In this document: positions 50,546 through 58,836 of the stretch, in pieces
Layout: each line of letters starts with the position of its first letter
Numbering within the stretch: position 1 is the first letter of the stretch
Assembly (NCBI GenBank): GCA_034716235.1
Contig: JAYEHH010000019.1
Coordinates: 1 to 64,000 of the forward strand
Direction: 5' to 3'
From: M55B174 sp034716235
GTDB taxonomy: Bacteria; Patescibacteriota; Minisyncoccia; CAIUEV01; JAHKAQ01
DNA: 64,000 nucleotides
Program-made: the position numbers and the translations under genes
Notes under the pieces: generated by a model
Told to the model about the DNA's origin: nothing
The model's database searches: none
Seen by the model: the letters and a program-made list of their open reading frames with translations, nothing else

Positions 50546-51430
50546 TCAAGCTCTTACTACTTTTAATTCCCTTAATTTCTGATTAAGCTTCTGCCATTCT
50601 TTTAGGGTTAATTCTTGAGCTCGTACCTCTTTTTTCTTGCTCAGTTCCATAATGATTCTTTCTAGCTCAACTTTATCTAGACTAAAACCATTAATTAAAT
50701 TGTTTAAAAGGGTTTTTCTGGGAGAAGCAAAGCCAATTTTAATTAATTGAAGAAGATTTTTTATGCCTGCCTGCTGAAAATTTAACTTCTGGTTAATATT
50801 CTTTAAGGTAATTACTGCCGAATCAACTTTTGGCTTAGGGTAAAAGCAATCCCCTTTTATTATAAAAGCAATTTTTGGGGTAGCTACCAATTTAATTGTA
50901 AGGGCTAGAGCATTCATTTTTGGAGGTTTAGCACAGATTCTTTCAGCCACCTCTTTTTGAAGTAAAAGTGTCATCTGGCTGGGCCGATGCTCAATTTCTA
51001 GAAATAAATGAATAATTTTAGAAGCTATATTGTAAGGAAGATTAGCAACAACTTGATATTCTGGAATCTCTGGCTGTGAATCATTATCCACAAACCGTTT
51101 TCTCAAAAGTTTTAGAATATTAATTGTTAAAATATCTCCTTGGGTAATCTGTAATTGTTGATCAAGCTCGGTGTTAAATTTTTTTCTGAGGTAGGAGCAG
51201 TATTTAGCATCCTTTTCAACGGCAATAACTTTATTTTGATTAACTAAAAGTTTTTGAGTTAAAATACCCAACCCCGGTCCTATTTCTAAAACATTACTTT
51301 TTTCTTGTAAGTCAGCTACTAGTACTATTTTACTTAAAGCTTCTTTGCAAATTAAAAAATTTTGTCCCAGCTTTTTTAAAGGGGCAGCTTGCAACGACTT
51401 TAGAGTAGAAATAATTTCCAATTTATCCAT
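50546..51430 (-). CDS. rsmA: 16S rRNA dimethyladenosine transferase RsmA (KsgA)
   Basis: The 294-residue methyltransferase has KKLGQNFLICKEAL, SAM motif I VLEIGPGLGILTQKLL near 47, acidic VIAVEKDAKY, and the catalytic NLPYNIASKIIHLF near 131. FYPKPKVDSAVITL is the typical KsgA post-motif. It dimethylates two adenines in helix 45 of 16S rRNA. The length is slightly above E. coli KsgA because of a charged C-terminus. It lies after tRNA-Gly and cca on the same strand. Confidence 0.96.
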   Translation of the reverse strand: MDKLEIISTLKSLQAAPLKKLGQNFLICKEALSKIVLVADLQEKSNVLEIGPGLGILTQKLLVNQNKVIAVEKDAKYCSYLRKKFNTELDQQLQITQGDILTINILKLLRKRFVDNDSQPEIPEYQVVANLPYNIASKIIHLFLEIEHRPSQMTLLLQKEVAERICAKPPKMNALALTIKLVATPKIAFIIKGDCFYPKPKVDSAVITLKNINQKLNFQQAGIKNLLQLIKIGFASPRKTLLNNLINGFSLDKVELERIIMELSKKKEVRAQELTLKEWQKLNQKLRELKVVRA

Positions 51431-51450
51431 AAGGAGATTGAAATATCGGG

Positions 51451-51524
51451 AGCGAGAGACGGGACTCGAACCCGCGACCTTCTCCTTGGCAAGGAGATGT
51501 TCTAGCCAACTGAACTACTCTCGC
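51451..51524 (-). tRNA. tRNA-Gly (anticodon GCC)
   Basis: 74 bases with GCGAGAG/CTCTCGC acceptor, anticodon stem TCTCC/GGAGA around TTGCCAA, and T-arm GCGGG-TTCGAGT-CCCGT (one weak pair). No encoded CCA. Lies between cca and rsmA on the same strand. Confidence 0.97.
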
Positions 51525-51595
51525 GACAATAAGAGTATGCTTTATTTAAGAATTCAAGGCAAGGGAACCGAACATTATCTAAAAGACTGATAAAA

Positions 51596-53104
51596 CTATT
51601 TTACCCAGTGTTTCTTTTTTAAAACACGATCTTCTTCAATTTTCTTAACTTCAATTTTCTCTTTGGCTTGTTTTTTTAATAATACTAAATCTTTTTTATT
51701 TAGCTCTTTTGCTTTGTTTGTTAAATATTTAGTCTGGTTTTTCTTTAAATCTCCCAAGACTTCTCCCAAAAGAATATTAAGAATAATGCCCATCTTGGGA
51801 CCAGGGGGCACTCCGGCTTCTGCTTTTAACTGTTCTCCATTTATCTTAAGCATCTTAACAGAGATAGGATCCCTAGAGACCTTTTCAATGAGATACTCCA
51901 AGTGTCTTAATTTATAGGGCTTAGCCTTAGGACAATTACTACCTAAACGATCAGCAACTCTTAAATCAATTAAGTCATGTATATTTTCTGGCTTAACTTT
52001 TCGAAGTAATCTGCGAACACTAGCAGGAGTCACCGTTTCCACCTCATAATAAAACATATGATTTTCAATAAGTAGAGAAACTTTCTCAATTATTTTTTGA
52101 GAAAAGCGAAGTCTGGTAAGAGCTCGGTGGGCAACTCTAGCTCCAATAAAGTCATGATTATAAAAAGTGCTTTCAAGACCATTCCCTCGTTTTGTCTGTG
52201 GTTTGGCGACATCATGCAACAAGGCAGCCAGCCTTACAGATAGTTTTTTGCTAGGGCAGTATTTTAAAGAAAGAAGAAGGTGTTCATAAACTGTGTAAAT
52301 GTGATGACGATTCTGGCTAACACCCACCCCCTTTTCTACTTCGGGTAAAATATAGGTTAAAAGCCCTGTTTTTCTTAGTATAGTTATCCCTTCAGCGGGT
52401 CTTTCTGATTTAATTATCTTTGTTAATTCATCTCTAAGCCTTTCTTGAGAGATATTAGCTAAAAGTTTAGAATTCTCTTGAATAGCTTTTAGGGTTTCTT
52501 CCTCAATTTTAAAATTTAACTGAGCAGAGAATCTAACAGCTCGCATTAATCTTAAAGCATCCTCACTAAAACGATTAATCGGTGAACCGACCGTTCTAAT
52601 AATCTTTTTTTGGATATCTAGCTGGCCACCATAAGGATCAATAAATTTTATGGGCAAATCTTCAATTGAAGATAAATTAATAGCAATAGCATTAATAGTA
52701 AAATCTCTACGCCGAAGATCATCTTCAATGTTTTTTGCAAAAGACACCTTGTCTGGATGACGATGATTCTCATATTCACCCTCAGTTCTGTAAGTGGTAA
52801 CTTCAACCACTCCAAGGCTATCATCTTCTGTTTTTATTCCTACAGTTCCAAAATCATTTTCGTAAAAACTATCCTTGAATAATTTTTGTATCTCCTCGGG
52901 ACTAGCGCTAGTAGCAATGTCCCAATCGGAAGGTATTTTTTGAGAAATTAAATCCCTAACACAACCTCCAACCAAGAAAGCTTCATGTCCAGCATTGTCT
53001 AATACCTCTCCAATCTTTTTAATAGGAGATGGTATTTTTGCTATTTGCATAACATTAAAATTACTTATCACTGGTATTTTAACAGTTTTTTTAAAATTTG
53101 ACAT
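51596..53104 (-). CDS. cca: CCA-adding tRNA nucleotidyltransferase / poly(A) polymerase family
   Basis: The 502-residue class II nucleotidyltransferase has EAFLVGGCVRDLI and SDWDIATSASPEEI (the DxD metal site) near 37-65, then RRDFTINAIA. The nucleotide-selecting EDALRLMRAVRFSAQLNF block is near 182, and an HD domain carries LLHDVAKP near 290. The HD domain and length suit bacterial CCA enzymes with phosphatase activity, though poly(A) polymerase cannot be excluded. None of the four tRNA genes in the window encodes CCA, so such an enzyme is required. Confidence 0.92.
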   Translation of the reverse strand: MSNFKKTVKIPVISNFNVMQIAKIPSPIKKIGEVLDNAGHEAFLVGGCVRDLISQKIPSDWDIATSASPEEIQKLFKDSFYENDFGTVGIKTEDDSLGVVEVTTYRTEGEYENHRHPDKVSFAKNIEDDLRRRDFTINAIAINLSSIEDLPIKFIDPYGGQLDIQKKIIRTVGSPINRFSEDALRLMRAVRFSAQLNFKIEEETLKAIQENSKLLANISQERLRDELTKIIKSERPAEGITILRKTGLLTYILPEVEKGVGVSQNRHHIYTVYEHLLLSLKYCPSKKLSVRLAALLHDVAKPQTKRGNGLESTFYNHDFIGARVAHRALTRLRFSQKIIEKVSLLIENHMFYYEVETVTPASVRRLLRKVKPENIHDLIDLRVADRLGSNCPKAKPYKLRHLEYLIEKVSRDPISVKMLKINGEQLKAEAGVPPGPKMGIILNILLGEVLGDLKKNQTKYLTNKAKELNKKDLVLLKKQAKEKIEVKKIEEDRVLKKKHWVK

Positions 53105-53145
53105 CTTTGCTTTAAGATTAGGTCAAGGTCGGGTGTTGGCTTTTA

Positions 53146-53523
53146 TTAAAAAGCATATTTAATATGTTTTATTTTTGTTTTATTTTTGCCAATAATTATT
53201 GAGATAACATCGCAACGGTATTCTTCGTCGGGAGAAAGTTTCTTTTCTTTTATAAAGGCTGTGGCCGTTTTCCTTATTTTTGCAATTTTAGAATTGGAAA
53301 TTGTAGATTCGGGAGGTTCCAATAGCTCGTCTTCTTGCTTAATAAATCTAGACTTAACCTCAATAAATATAACAACAGAGTCTTTTTTGGCAACAATGTC
53401 AATCTCCCCTTCTCGTTTTAAGTAATTACGTTCAATAACATGATATCCATTACTTGTCAAATAACGAACTGCAAGATCTTCCCCCTTATTTCCTCTCTTT
53501 TTTCTATTTCCTAAATTAATCAT
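53146..53523 (-). CDS. YraN-family (UPF0102) endonuclease-like protein
   Basis: The 125-residue protein has the family pattern RGNKGEDLAVRYLTSNGYHV, YLKREGEIDIVAKKDSVVIF and IEVKSR near 56-61. The Glu, Asp and ExK acids form a restriction-endonuclease-like active site. Members are linked to DNA processing but are poorly characterised. It is the first gene of the yraN-cca group and is 42 bases before cca. Confidence 0.92.
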   Translation of the reverse strand: MINLGNRKKRGNKGEDLAVRYLTSNGYHVIERNYLKREGEIDIVAKKDSVVIFIEVKSRFIKQEDELLEPPESTISNSKIAKIRKTATAFIKEKKLSPDEEYRCDVISIIIGKNKTKIKHIKYAF

Positions 53524-53745
53524 AAAGATTTCTTAAGTTAATTAAAGCTATATGCTAGAAAGTGGTATCAAATCCTAAAGAAAGTAACATTAAATCTCAA
53601 ATAAGTAAATACGGAATAACATTTCACCAGAAGTGTTATGAAAAGATACCAGTATTTATAGAAAGTTAGAGGACACGATTGTTTTGAAATACCTTAAAAC
53701 GTATTTAGATATTTGTCAAATGATGCAAGTAAGGCTAGATCAAAT

Positions 53746-53761
53746 TGTTCCACGTGGAACA
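53746..53761. promoter_or_regulatory. parS site 1
   Basis: TGTTCCACGTGGAACA, a perfect match to the ParB-binding consensus TGTTNCACGTGNAACA. Embedded in a 26-bp perfect palindrome (53741-53766). First half of a 70-base unit that recurs at 54750-54820. The gene-free stretch 53524-54014 contains three such sites and nothing else I recognise. Confidence 0.88.
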
Positions 53762-53787
53762 ATTTGACACTGAACCATGTTTAGGAA

Positions 53788-53803
53788 TGTTCCACGTGGA
53801 ACA
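53788..53803. promoter_or_regulatory. parS site 2
   Basis: Identical 16-bp parS sequence, 42 bases after site 1 (start to start). The interval CTGAACCATGTTTAGGAA is shared with the interval between sites 5 and 6 except for small changes. Confidence 0.88.
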
Positions 53804-53907
53804 ATTTGATCGTTATTGTAACAATTAAATTAGAAATAATTAAAAATCATAAATCATTTTTTCGCTATCTGTATTTTAGAGAATAGTTTTTTCGCATCTT
53901 TTAGGAA

Positions 53908-53923
53908 TGTTCCACGTGGAACA
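53908..53923. promoter_or_regulatory. parS site 3
   Basis: Identical 16-bp parS within the 22-bp palindrome 53905-53926. The left flank TTTTAGGAATG repeats the flank of site 2. Confidence 0.88.
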
Positions 53924-54014
53924 TTCTGCCGATTATTACCACCGTTGAGCCAAAAAAGTTGTGGAACATGGATATTATTTTTAGAACATCTATTTTTCCG
54001 AGTTGTTTTTTAAG

Positions 54015-55493
54015 CTATTTTTCAATTGTTCCACGTGGAACAATTTGATCGTTATTGTTTTTAATAAACTTGCTACTAGAAATAATAATGATTAAAAATA
54101 TAGCTAAGATTGCATTGCCCTGACTAAGCGTGTAAAGATAATGATCGACAATCCCAGATATTAATAGCAAGAGAAAGCCAGTTAGTATTATTTTATTATG
54201 AAAACTTGGTCCGGATATTTTTTTATTTAAAAATAGGAAATTTATTAGGAAAAACAAAAGGAAGGATGTTAAAATAATCCCCAATTCACTCATGGTTATT
54301 AAGCACATATTATGCACAGGTTGAAGCTCCCAAGGGCTTAAATTAAAGGAATTGTGCGATTCAGTAAAAAGAATAAAAGTGCCTGCCCCAGCGCCTAGTA
54401 AGGGATTCTGTGTAATTATTTGCTGGGAAGATGCTAAATAGATTTCTCTTAAAGTGGTATCTTCCTTTTTAAAGGATCCTTTCTCATTCCACCTGTTTTT
54501 AACTAATGGTAAAAAAATTAACAATAAAACGAACAGACTTCCTAAAGAAATTATTACTACTCTGTTTAAATATTGTTTTCTACAAAAAAATATTCCAACA
54601 AGAAAAAGCAATAAAAGAAAGATAGAAATTCTAGAGAAAGTAAAAAAAAGTGCTACAGAGTTTATTAAAATAATTAAAGAAAGTAGCTTGATTTTATTCT
54701 TAGATACAAATTTAAATAATGCTTTAATTGGTTTTTTAATATGCAATATCAAATTGTTCCACGTGGAACAATTTGATATTGAACCATGTTTAGGAATGTT
54801 CCACGTGGAACATTCGGTCGCTATTCCCTTTAAATAAGCCAAATAAAAAAAAGAAAATGAAATACTTGCCAGTAAAAACCCTCCCAGAATATTTGGATGA
54901 GGCTCTGTCCCGTAGGCTCTAATCATCTTTCCCAAAGAAGAATCAATCTTGGCAACGCCTAAAATATCTGAAGCCAGTAGGCTTTCTCCCAATAATTCTA
55001 ACCCTAAAGATCTTTGAATAATAAATTGACCGATAGCAATCAATGCCTGTAAAAAGGATGCGATAATAATTAATTGAATGGTGGTGAATAATCTTTTTGA
55101 ATTTGAGATAAAAGATACCCCAAAAAATACAAGCAATGACCAAATTAAAAGATGAAATAATTTATGGATTGAAAGCAATACATTTATTGAGTTGAATACA
55201 TTTAGCAATGCAAGAACTGCAATTGCTAGAAAGATTAGTAAATATCTATAGCTTGACAATTTCTTAATAAGATTGCTTAATATAAACTTACCATTGATTA
55301 AGAATAGTAATATAATGAGTATCTCAGGAAAAGAAATATAAAGACTATTGTATTCAATAAAATGATTCTCAATAAAGGAAAAAGAATTAGAAAAAAAGAA
55401 TCTTTTTTGAAAAGGGATTAAAAATATTATGGAATAAAAAAGGAAAGCTGTTAGCTGTTTTCTTACTTGGATAATATTTAATCTTTGTAGCAT
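54015..55493 (-). CDS. O-antigen ligase-like membrane protein carrying three parS sites
   Basis: The 492-residue protein has about 12 hydrophobic helices and Wzy_C features: FFTFSRISIFLLLLFLVGIFF near 280 and NPLLGAGAGTFIL followed by SPWELQPVHNMCLITMSELG near 365-405. It resembles the ligase at 39697 in plan but little in sequence. Around residues 226-250 it contains TECSTWNIPKHGSISNCSTWN, which is the translation of a 70-base unit with two parS sites (CSTWN is the parS word). The last codons are a third site. The repeat entered in frame in a loop between helices, so the gene may still function. Confidence 0.8.
   Translation of the reverse strand: MLQRLNIIQVRKQLTAFLFYSIIFLIPFQKRFFFSNSFSFIENHFIEYNSLYISFPEILIILLFLINGKFILSNLIKKLSSYRYLLIFLAIAVLALLNVFNSINVLLSIHKLFHLLIWSLLVFFGVSFISNSKRLFTTIQLIIIASFLQALIAIGQFIIQRSLGLELLGESLLASDILGVAKIDSSLGKMIRAYGTEPHPNILGGFLLASISFSFFYLAYLKGIATECSTWNIPKHGSISNCSTWNNLILHIKKPIKALFKFVSKNKIKLLSLIILINSVALFFTFSRISIFLLLLFLVGIFFCRKQYLNRVVIISLGSLFVLLLIFLPLVKNRWNEKGSFKKEDTTLREIYLASSQQIITQNPLLGAGAGTFILFTESHNSFNLSPWELQPVHNMCLITMSELGIILTSFLLFFLINFLFLNKKISGPSFHNKIILTGFLLLLISGIVDHYLYTLSQGNAILAIFLIIIISSSKFIKNNNDQIVPRGTIEK
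54027..54042. promoter_or_regulatory. parS site 4, in the last codons of the O-antigen ligase gene
   Basis: Identical 16-bp parS. It encodes the C-terminal residues VPRGT of the gene ending at 54015. The right flank ATTTGATCGTTATTG repeats the right flank of site 2. Confidence 0.88.
54755..54770. promoter_or_regulatory. parS site 5, inside the ligase gene
   Basis: Identical 16-bp parS, centred in a 36-bp perfect palindrome (54745-54780), the longest dyad of the six. Read by the ligase gene as CSTWN. Confidence 0.88.
54797..54812. promoter_or_regulatory. parS site 6, inside the ligase gene
   Basis: Identical 16-bp parS, 42 bases from site 5, the same spacing as sites 1 and 2. Also read in frame as CSTWN. 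Confidence 0.88.
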
Positions 55494-55624
55494 TTTGAAA
55501 TATTATTTTAATAGGTAACATTAACAGAAATATTTTTTTTGTCACTTTTTTAGATAGAATATTTCATAGGAGTTGTTTATTGCCTCATTAATACTAGGAA
55601 ATTGACATACTGACAAAAGGCTGT

Positions 55625-55653
55625 TTGATTTTTTGCTATAAGAATGGTATAAT
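55625..55653 (+). promoter_or_regulatory. Consensus promoter in a gene-free region
   Basis: TTGATT (55625-55630), a 17-base spacer and a perfect TATAAT (55648-55653). The nearest downstream gene starts 550 bases away and has its own promoter, so a non-coding transcript is likely. Confidence 0.55.
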
Positions 55654-55659
55654 ATAAAA

Positions 55660-55795
55660 GTTGAGTAAAGAACCTTAACAAATGAATTGTTAGCTTCAAA
55701 TTTAGCAGAAGTTTTCTGGCTGTAATGTTTTGGTTTGTGAATAAATTATAGTTAGTAATCTTCTGCTGAATAAATCCTAATTATTGTTTTGTTTT
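55660..55795 (+). ncRNA. Possible small RNA from the promoter at 55625
   Basis: The predicted transcript has a small hairpin (TAACAA/TTGTTA near 55678-55693) and a 12-bp stem (ATTTAGCAGAAG with CTTCTGCTGAAT, one G-U pair) enclosing about 45 bases. It is followed near 55783-55795 by a T-rich tract (TTGTTTTGTTTTTT). No reading frame longer than a few codons fits. The family is unknown. Confidence 0.35.
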
Positions 55796-55796
55796 T

Positions 55797-55980
55797 TAAA
55801 ATAAAAATAAAAATAAAAATTATTATAAACAAAAATAAAAAATTGAAAATCTTAAACGCTGTCTAAAAAAAACGAAACAATAAAAAATTATTTGGTAGAA
55901 GAAAAGGAGCTTAACAGTTCCACATCTCGTCACAAAGAATATCCAGACGAAACAATAAAAAATAAAAAAGTTTCGTTTAG
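55797..55980. repeat. AT-rich simple repeats and ACGAAACAATAAAAAAT direct repeat
   Basis: AAAATA units near 55797-55845 are followed by two copies of ACGAAACAATAAAAAAT (about 55870 and 55947). AAACGAAAC near 55869 and GTTTCGTTT near 55969 form an inverted pair. The rest of the 55494-56208 gap, apart from the promoters listed, has no recognisable feature. Confidence 0.5.
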
Positions 55981-56110
55981 CGTTTTATCACCCTTTCGCT
56001 TATGGATTGGTTCTTTTTACCCTTTATGACGAGCTCGAGCGGGTGACAGTTCTCCAAAAGTAATATAATAGGGGAATCTGTCCCCGCTTTTTAATTTTTG
56101 ATCAACTGAT

Positions 56111-56139
56111 TTGTCATTTTAGAATATTCTTGATAAAAT
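56111..56139 (+). promoter_or_regulatory. Promoter of the DksA/TraR-like gene
   Basis: TTGTCA (56111-56116), a 17-base spacer and TAAAAT (56134-56139). The transcript would have a leader of about 60 bases. Confidence 0.5.
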
Positions 56140-56208
56140 TTAAACTACTAAAGTGAAATTATTAATTTACTATTTAAGTTTAAAATATTAAGTAATAAAA
56201 AATAAATT

Positions 56209-56586
56209 ATGTTAAGCCAAGAAGATATTAAAGAATTTGAAGAGCAATTATTAAAACAAAAAATGGACTTTGAGGAACAGTTAAATAAAATAGCCAAAAA
56301 AGACAAAAAGATAAAAGATAATTATAGAACATCCTTCCCAAATTACGGGAGAGAGGATCAGGACAACGCCGAAGAGGTAGAAGTCTATGACAGTACTCTT
56401 TCTCTGGAAGGCCAATTAGAATTAGAGCTCAGAAAGGTTAACATTGCTCTAGATAAAATAGAACAGGATAAGGGATATGGTTTGTGTGAGAATTGTGGGA
56501 AAGAAATTGGGATAAAAAGATTAAAGGCGTATCCCTGGGCCGGTAAGTGCATAACCTGTGCCAAGCAAAAAAATCATTCCACCTAA
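56209..56586 (+). CDS. DksA/TraR-type zinc-finger protein
   Basis: The 125-residue protein has an N-terminal coiled coil (about 5-45 and 60-85) and the four-Cys finger CENCGKEIGIKRLKAYPWAGKCITC at about 94-118. DksA relatives enter the secondary channel of RNA polymerase and tune promoter choice with ppGpp. The acidic tip residues of DksA cannot be assigned with confidence, and the short form is closer to the Gram-positive YteA/TraR group. Monocistronic, with its own promoter and terminator. Confidence 0.88.
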   Translation: MLSQEDIKEFEEQLLKQKMDFEEQLNKIAKKDKKIKDNYRTSFPNYGREDQDNAEEVEVYDSTLSLEGQLELELRKVNIALDKIEQDKGYGLCENCGKEIGIKRLKAYPWAGKCITCAKQKNHST

Positions 56587-56628
56587 GGTGTATTTAAAAA
56601 CTAGAGAAGAAAACAATTTTCAAGTTTA

Positions 56629-56654
56629 TTAAAACCTCTTGCTGGAGGTTTTAA
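56629..56654 (+). terminator. Terminator of the DksA/TraR-like gene
   Basis: TTAAAACCTC (56629-56638) pairs with GAGGTTTTAA (56645-56654) around TTGCTG. T-rich right arm, 43 bases after the stop. Confidence 0.75.
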
Positions 56655-56704
56655 TTTTAGTAACTAAACTTTATTTAAATAAAAATAGGTTAAATTTGTA
56701 GAAG

Positions 56705-57154
56705 ATGAAAACAAGAGAAAATACAAAGAGTAAAATTAAGTTATTCTACTGGCTTTTTGTGCCTCTTGTTTTGGATCAGTTGCTAAAAACTATTCTAGTA
56801 AAACAAGATTTTTTTTCATTAAAATTTCAGATAGACTATTCTTGGCTTGTTTATGTTTGCAATAAGGGGATTGCTTTTGGAATTGAGTTTAATAAGTTTT
56901 TAATTATTTTTATAAACTTTTTTATAATCACCTTGCTATTATATGGCACAGAGAGAGTGGGGATTAGAAAAGGAAGTAAAATAGCCAGCTATTTGATAAT
57001 TGGAGCAGCCATTTCTAATCTTCTGGATCGTTTAATTTATGGATGTGTGGTGGATTATATTGATTTTCAAATTTGGCCAGTTTTTAACTTGGCTGATCTT
57101 ACGATAACTCTTTCGGTTTTTTACTTGTTGTTTCATTTTAAAAAAAGAAAATAA
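56705..57154 (+). CDS. lspA: Lipoprotein signal peptidase (signal peptidase II)
   Basis: The 149-residue protein has four membrane helices. Catalytic aspartates are in AISNLLDRLIYGCVVDYIDF near 103-122 and FNLADLTITL near 129. DQLLK near 25 and NKGIAFGI near 57 complete the family pattern. It cleaves prolipoprotein signal peptides, and the operon lipoprotein at 48548 is a likely client. No lgt is in the window. Confidence 0.95.
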   Translation: MKTRENTKSKIKLFYWLFVPLVLDQLLKTILVKQDFFSLKFQIDYSWLVYVCNKGIAFGIEFNKFLIIFINFFIITLLLYGTERVGIRKGSKIASYLIIGAAISNLLDRLIYGCVVDYIDFQIWPVFNLADLTITLSVFYLLFHFKKRK

Positions 57155-57300
57155 CAAGCTCTCTAAAAAGCAACTCAAATTATTGATACGGACTGGTAAT
57201 CTAGGATGAAATGGTGCAAAAGAGAATCTAAAAATAATTTTAGTTAAGATAGCTCTGACCAAAAAATAATTTAAATCAGTCCTAGTTTAAGAATAAAACT

Positions 57301-58836
57301 ATGTTTTCTCAGGTAAAATCTTTTGTCTTGGATGGTCTTGACTGCAAAGAAGTAGAAATAGAGACAGATAGGTCGGGGGGATTACACAACTTTACCTTAG
57401 TAGGCCTCCCAGATACAGCCATTAGAGAATCTAGAGACAGGGTAGGGGCAGCAATAAAAAATAGTGGCTTTAAGCCCCCTTATCATTTTGGAAGGATTAC
57501 TGTTTCTTTGGCTCCTTCTTATTTAAAGAAAACAGGGTGTGGTTTAGATCTTGCGATTGCAATTTCTATTTTAGAAGCCACTAACCAAATTTCTCCCTTG
57601 AAAGAAAAGGTTGCGTATTTAGGAGAGCTATCATTGGATGGCGAGCTAAGAGAAACACAGGGAATTTTGTCAATTGTTATAGCCTCTCGACAGGCTGGGT
57701 ATAAAAAATTTTTTATACCAACCGCAAATGCTAAGGAGGCGAATTTAATAGATGGCATAGAAATTATTCCATTAAGGTCCTTGGGAGAGTATATTTCTTA
57801 CTTAAAAGGAGAGCTTAACTTAAAAACCAATGCTTTTAAATTGGATTTGCCCACTCTTCAAAAAGAAAAAGAATCTTTTGAGATAGATATCGCTGATATA
57901 AAAGGTCAAGAAAAAGCCAAAAGAGCATTATTAATTATAGCTGCTGGAGGCCATAATCTACTTTTTTCTGGTTCTCCCGGAACTGGCAAAACATTTTTAG
58001 CGAGAGCGCTTCCCTCAATATTGCCCAGCCCATCACTAGAAGAACAACTAGAGGCGACTAAAATATATTCCGTTGCTGGATTGCTTCCCATGGATATTCC
58101 CTTAATTATGACAAGACCATTTAGATCTCCTCATCATACCGCATCAGATGTTGCTTTAGTTGGTGGAGGGTCAAAAATAAATCCTGGAGAAATTACTCTA
58201 GCTCACAGAGGAGTACTTTTTCTAGATGAAATTCTTGAATTTTCAAAAAAGACATTAGATAGCTTAAGGCAGCCACTGGAAGATGGAACAATTAATATTT
58301 CTAGAGCTTCCGGTTCAGTTACTTTTCCAGCTAAGTTTATTTTAGTAGGGGCAATGAATCCTTGCCCCTGTGGCTACTTAAATGATCCAGATAGAGCATG
58401 CACCTGTACCCCGTCTGCCATTAATAGATACAGACAGCGATTGTCCGGACCAATAATTGATAGAATTGATCTTTTTGTTGAAATTAGGAGGGTAAAATAC
58501 AAAAAAATAAAAGAAGGTTTAGTCGGCCAAACATCTAAAGAGGCTAGAGGATTAGTAGAAGTTGCCAGAAAAATTCAACTTAAAAGATTTAAAGGAAAAA
58601 ATATTTTAACCAATTCAGAAATGAGCTCTAAGGATGTTGAGAAATATTGTTCTTTAGATTCTCAAGGCGAGTCTTTTATTAAGAAAGCCACAGAAACTTA
58701 TTGTTTTTCTACGAGATCCTATTATCGCATATTAAAAATCGCTAGAACCATAGCGGATCTAGCGATTAAAGATAAAATTCAGAGCGAGCACATTGCTGAA
58801 GCTCTACAGTATCAATTAAAAGAAGTAGGAAGTTAA
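57301..58836 (+). CDS. comM: ComM/YifB-type Mg-chelatase-like AAA+ protein
   Basis: The 511-residue protein has an N-terminal Lon-protease-like fold (GLPDTAIRESRDRVGAAIKN near 36), AAA+ Walker A GSPGTGKTFLARALPS near 226 and Walker B GVLFLDEILEFSK near 303. It also has the CPCGY...CTCTPSAINRYRQRLSGPIIDRIDL block near 353-396 that is diagnostic of YifB/ComM. ComM is a hexameric helicase that promotes integration of DNA taken up during transformation, consistent with a pilus-type ATPase also being present. It converges on the LysM-CHAP gene with a 4-base overlap. Confidence 0.94.
   Translation: MFSQVKSFVLDGLDCKEVEIETDRSGGLHNFTLVGLPDTAIRESRDRVGAAIKNSGFKPPYHFGRITVSLAPSYLKKTGCGLDLAIAISILEATNQISPLKEKVAYLGELSLDGELRETQGILSIVIASRQAGYKKFFIPTANAKEANLIDGIEIIPLRSLGEYISYLKGELNLKTNAFKLDLPTLQKEKESFEIDIADIKGQEKAKRALLIIAAGGHNLLFSGSPGTGKTFLARALPSILPSPSLEEQLEATKIYSVAGLLPMDIPLIMTRPFRSPHHTASDVALVGGGSKINPGEITLAHRGVLFLDEILEFSKKTLDSLRQPLEDGTINISRASGSVTFPAKFILVGAMNPCPCGYLNDPDRACTCTPSAINRYRQRLSGPIIDRIDLFVEIRRVKYKKIKEGLVGQTSKEARGLVEVARKIQLKRFKGKNILTNSEMSSKDVEKYCSLDSQGESFIKKATETYCFSTRSYYRILKIARTIADLAIKDKIQSEHIAEALQYQLKEVGS

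Noticed and set aside
53741..54820. Regularly repeated palindromes that could suggest a CRISPR array
   Set aside because: The repeated core is a perfect parS word, the spacing is irregular (42 to more than 700 bases), the intervals are themselves repeated, and there are no cas genes.
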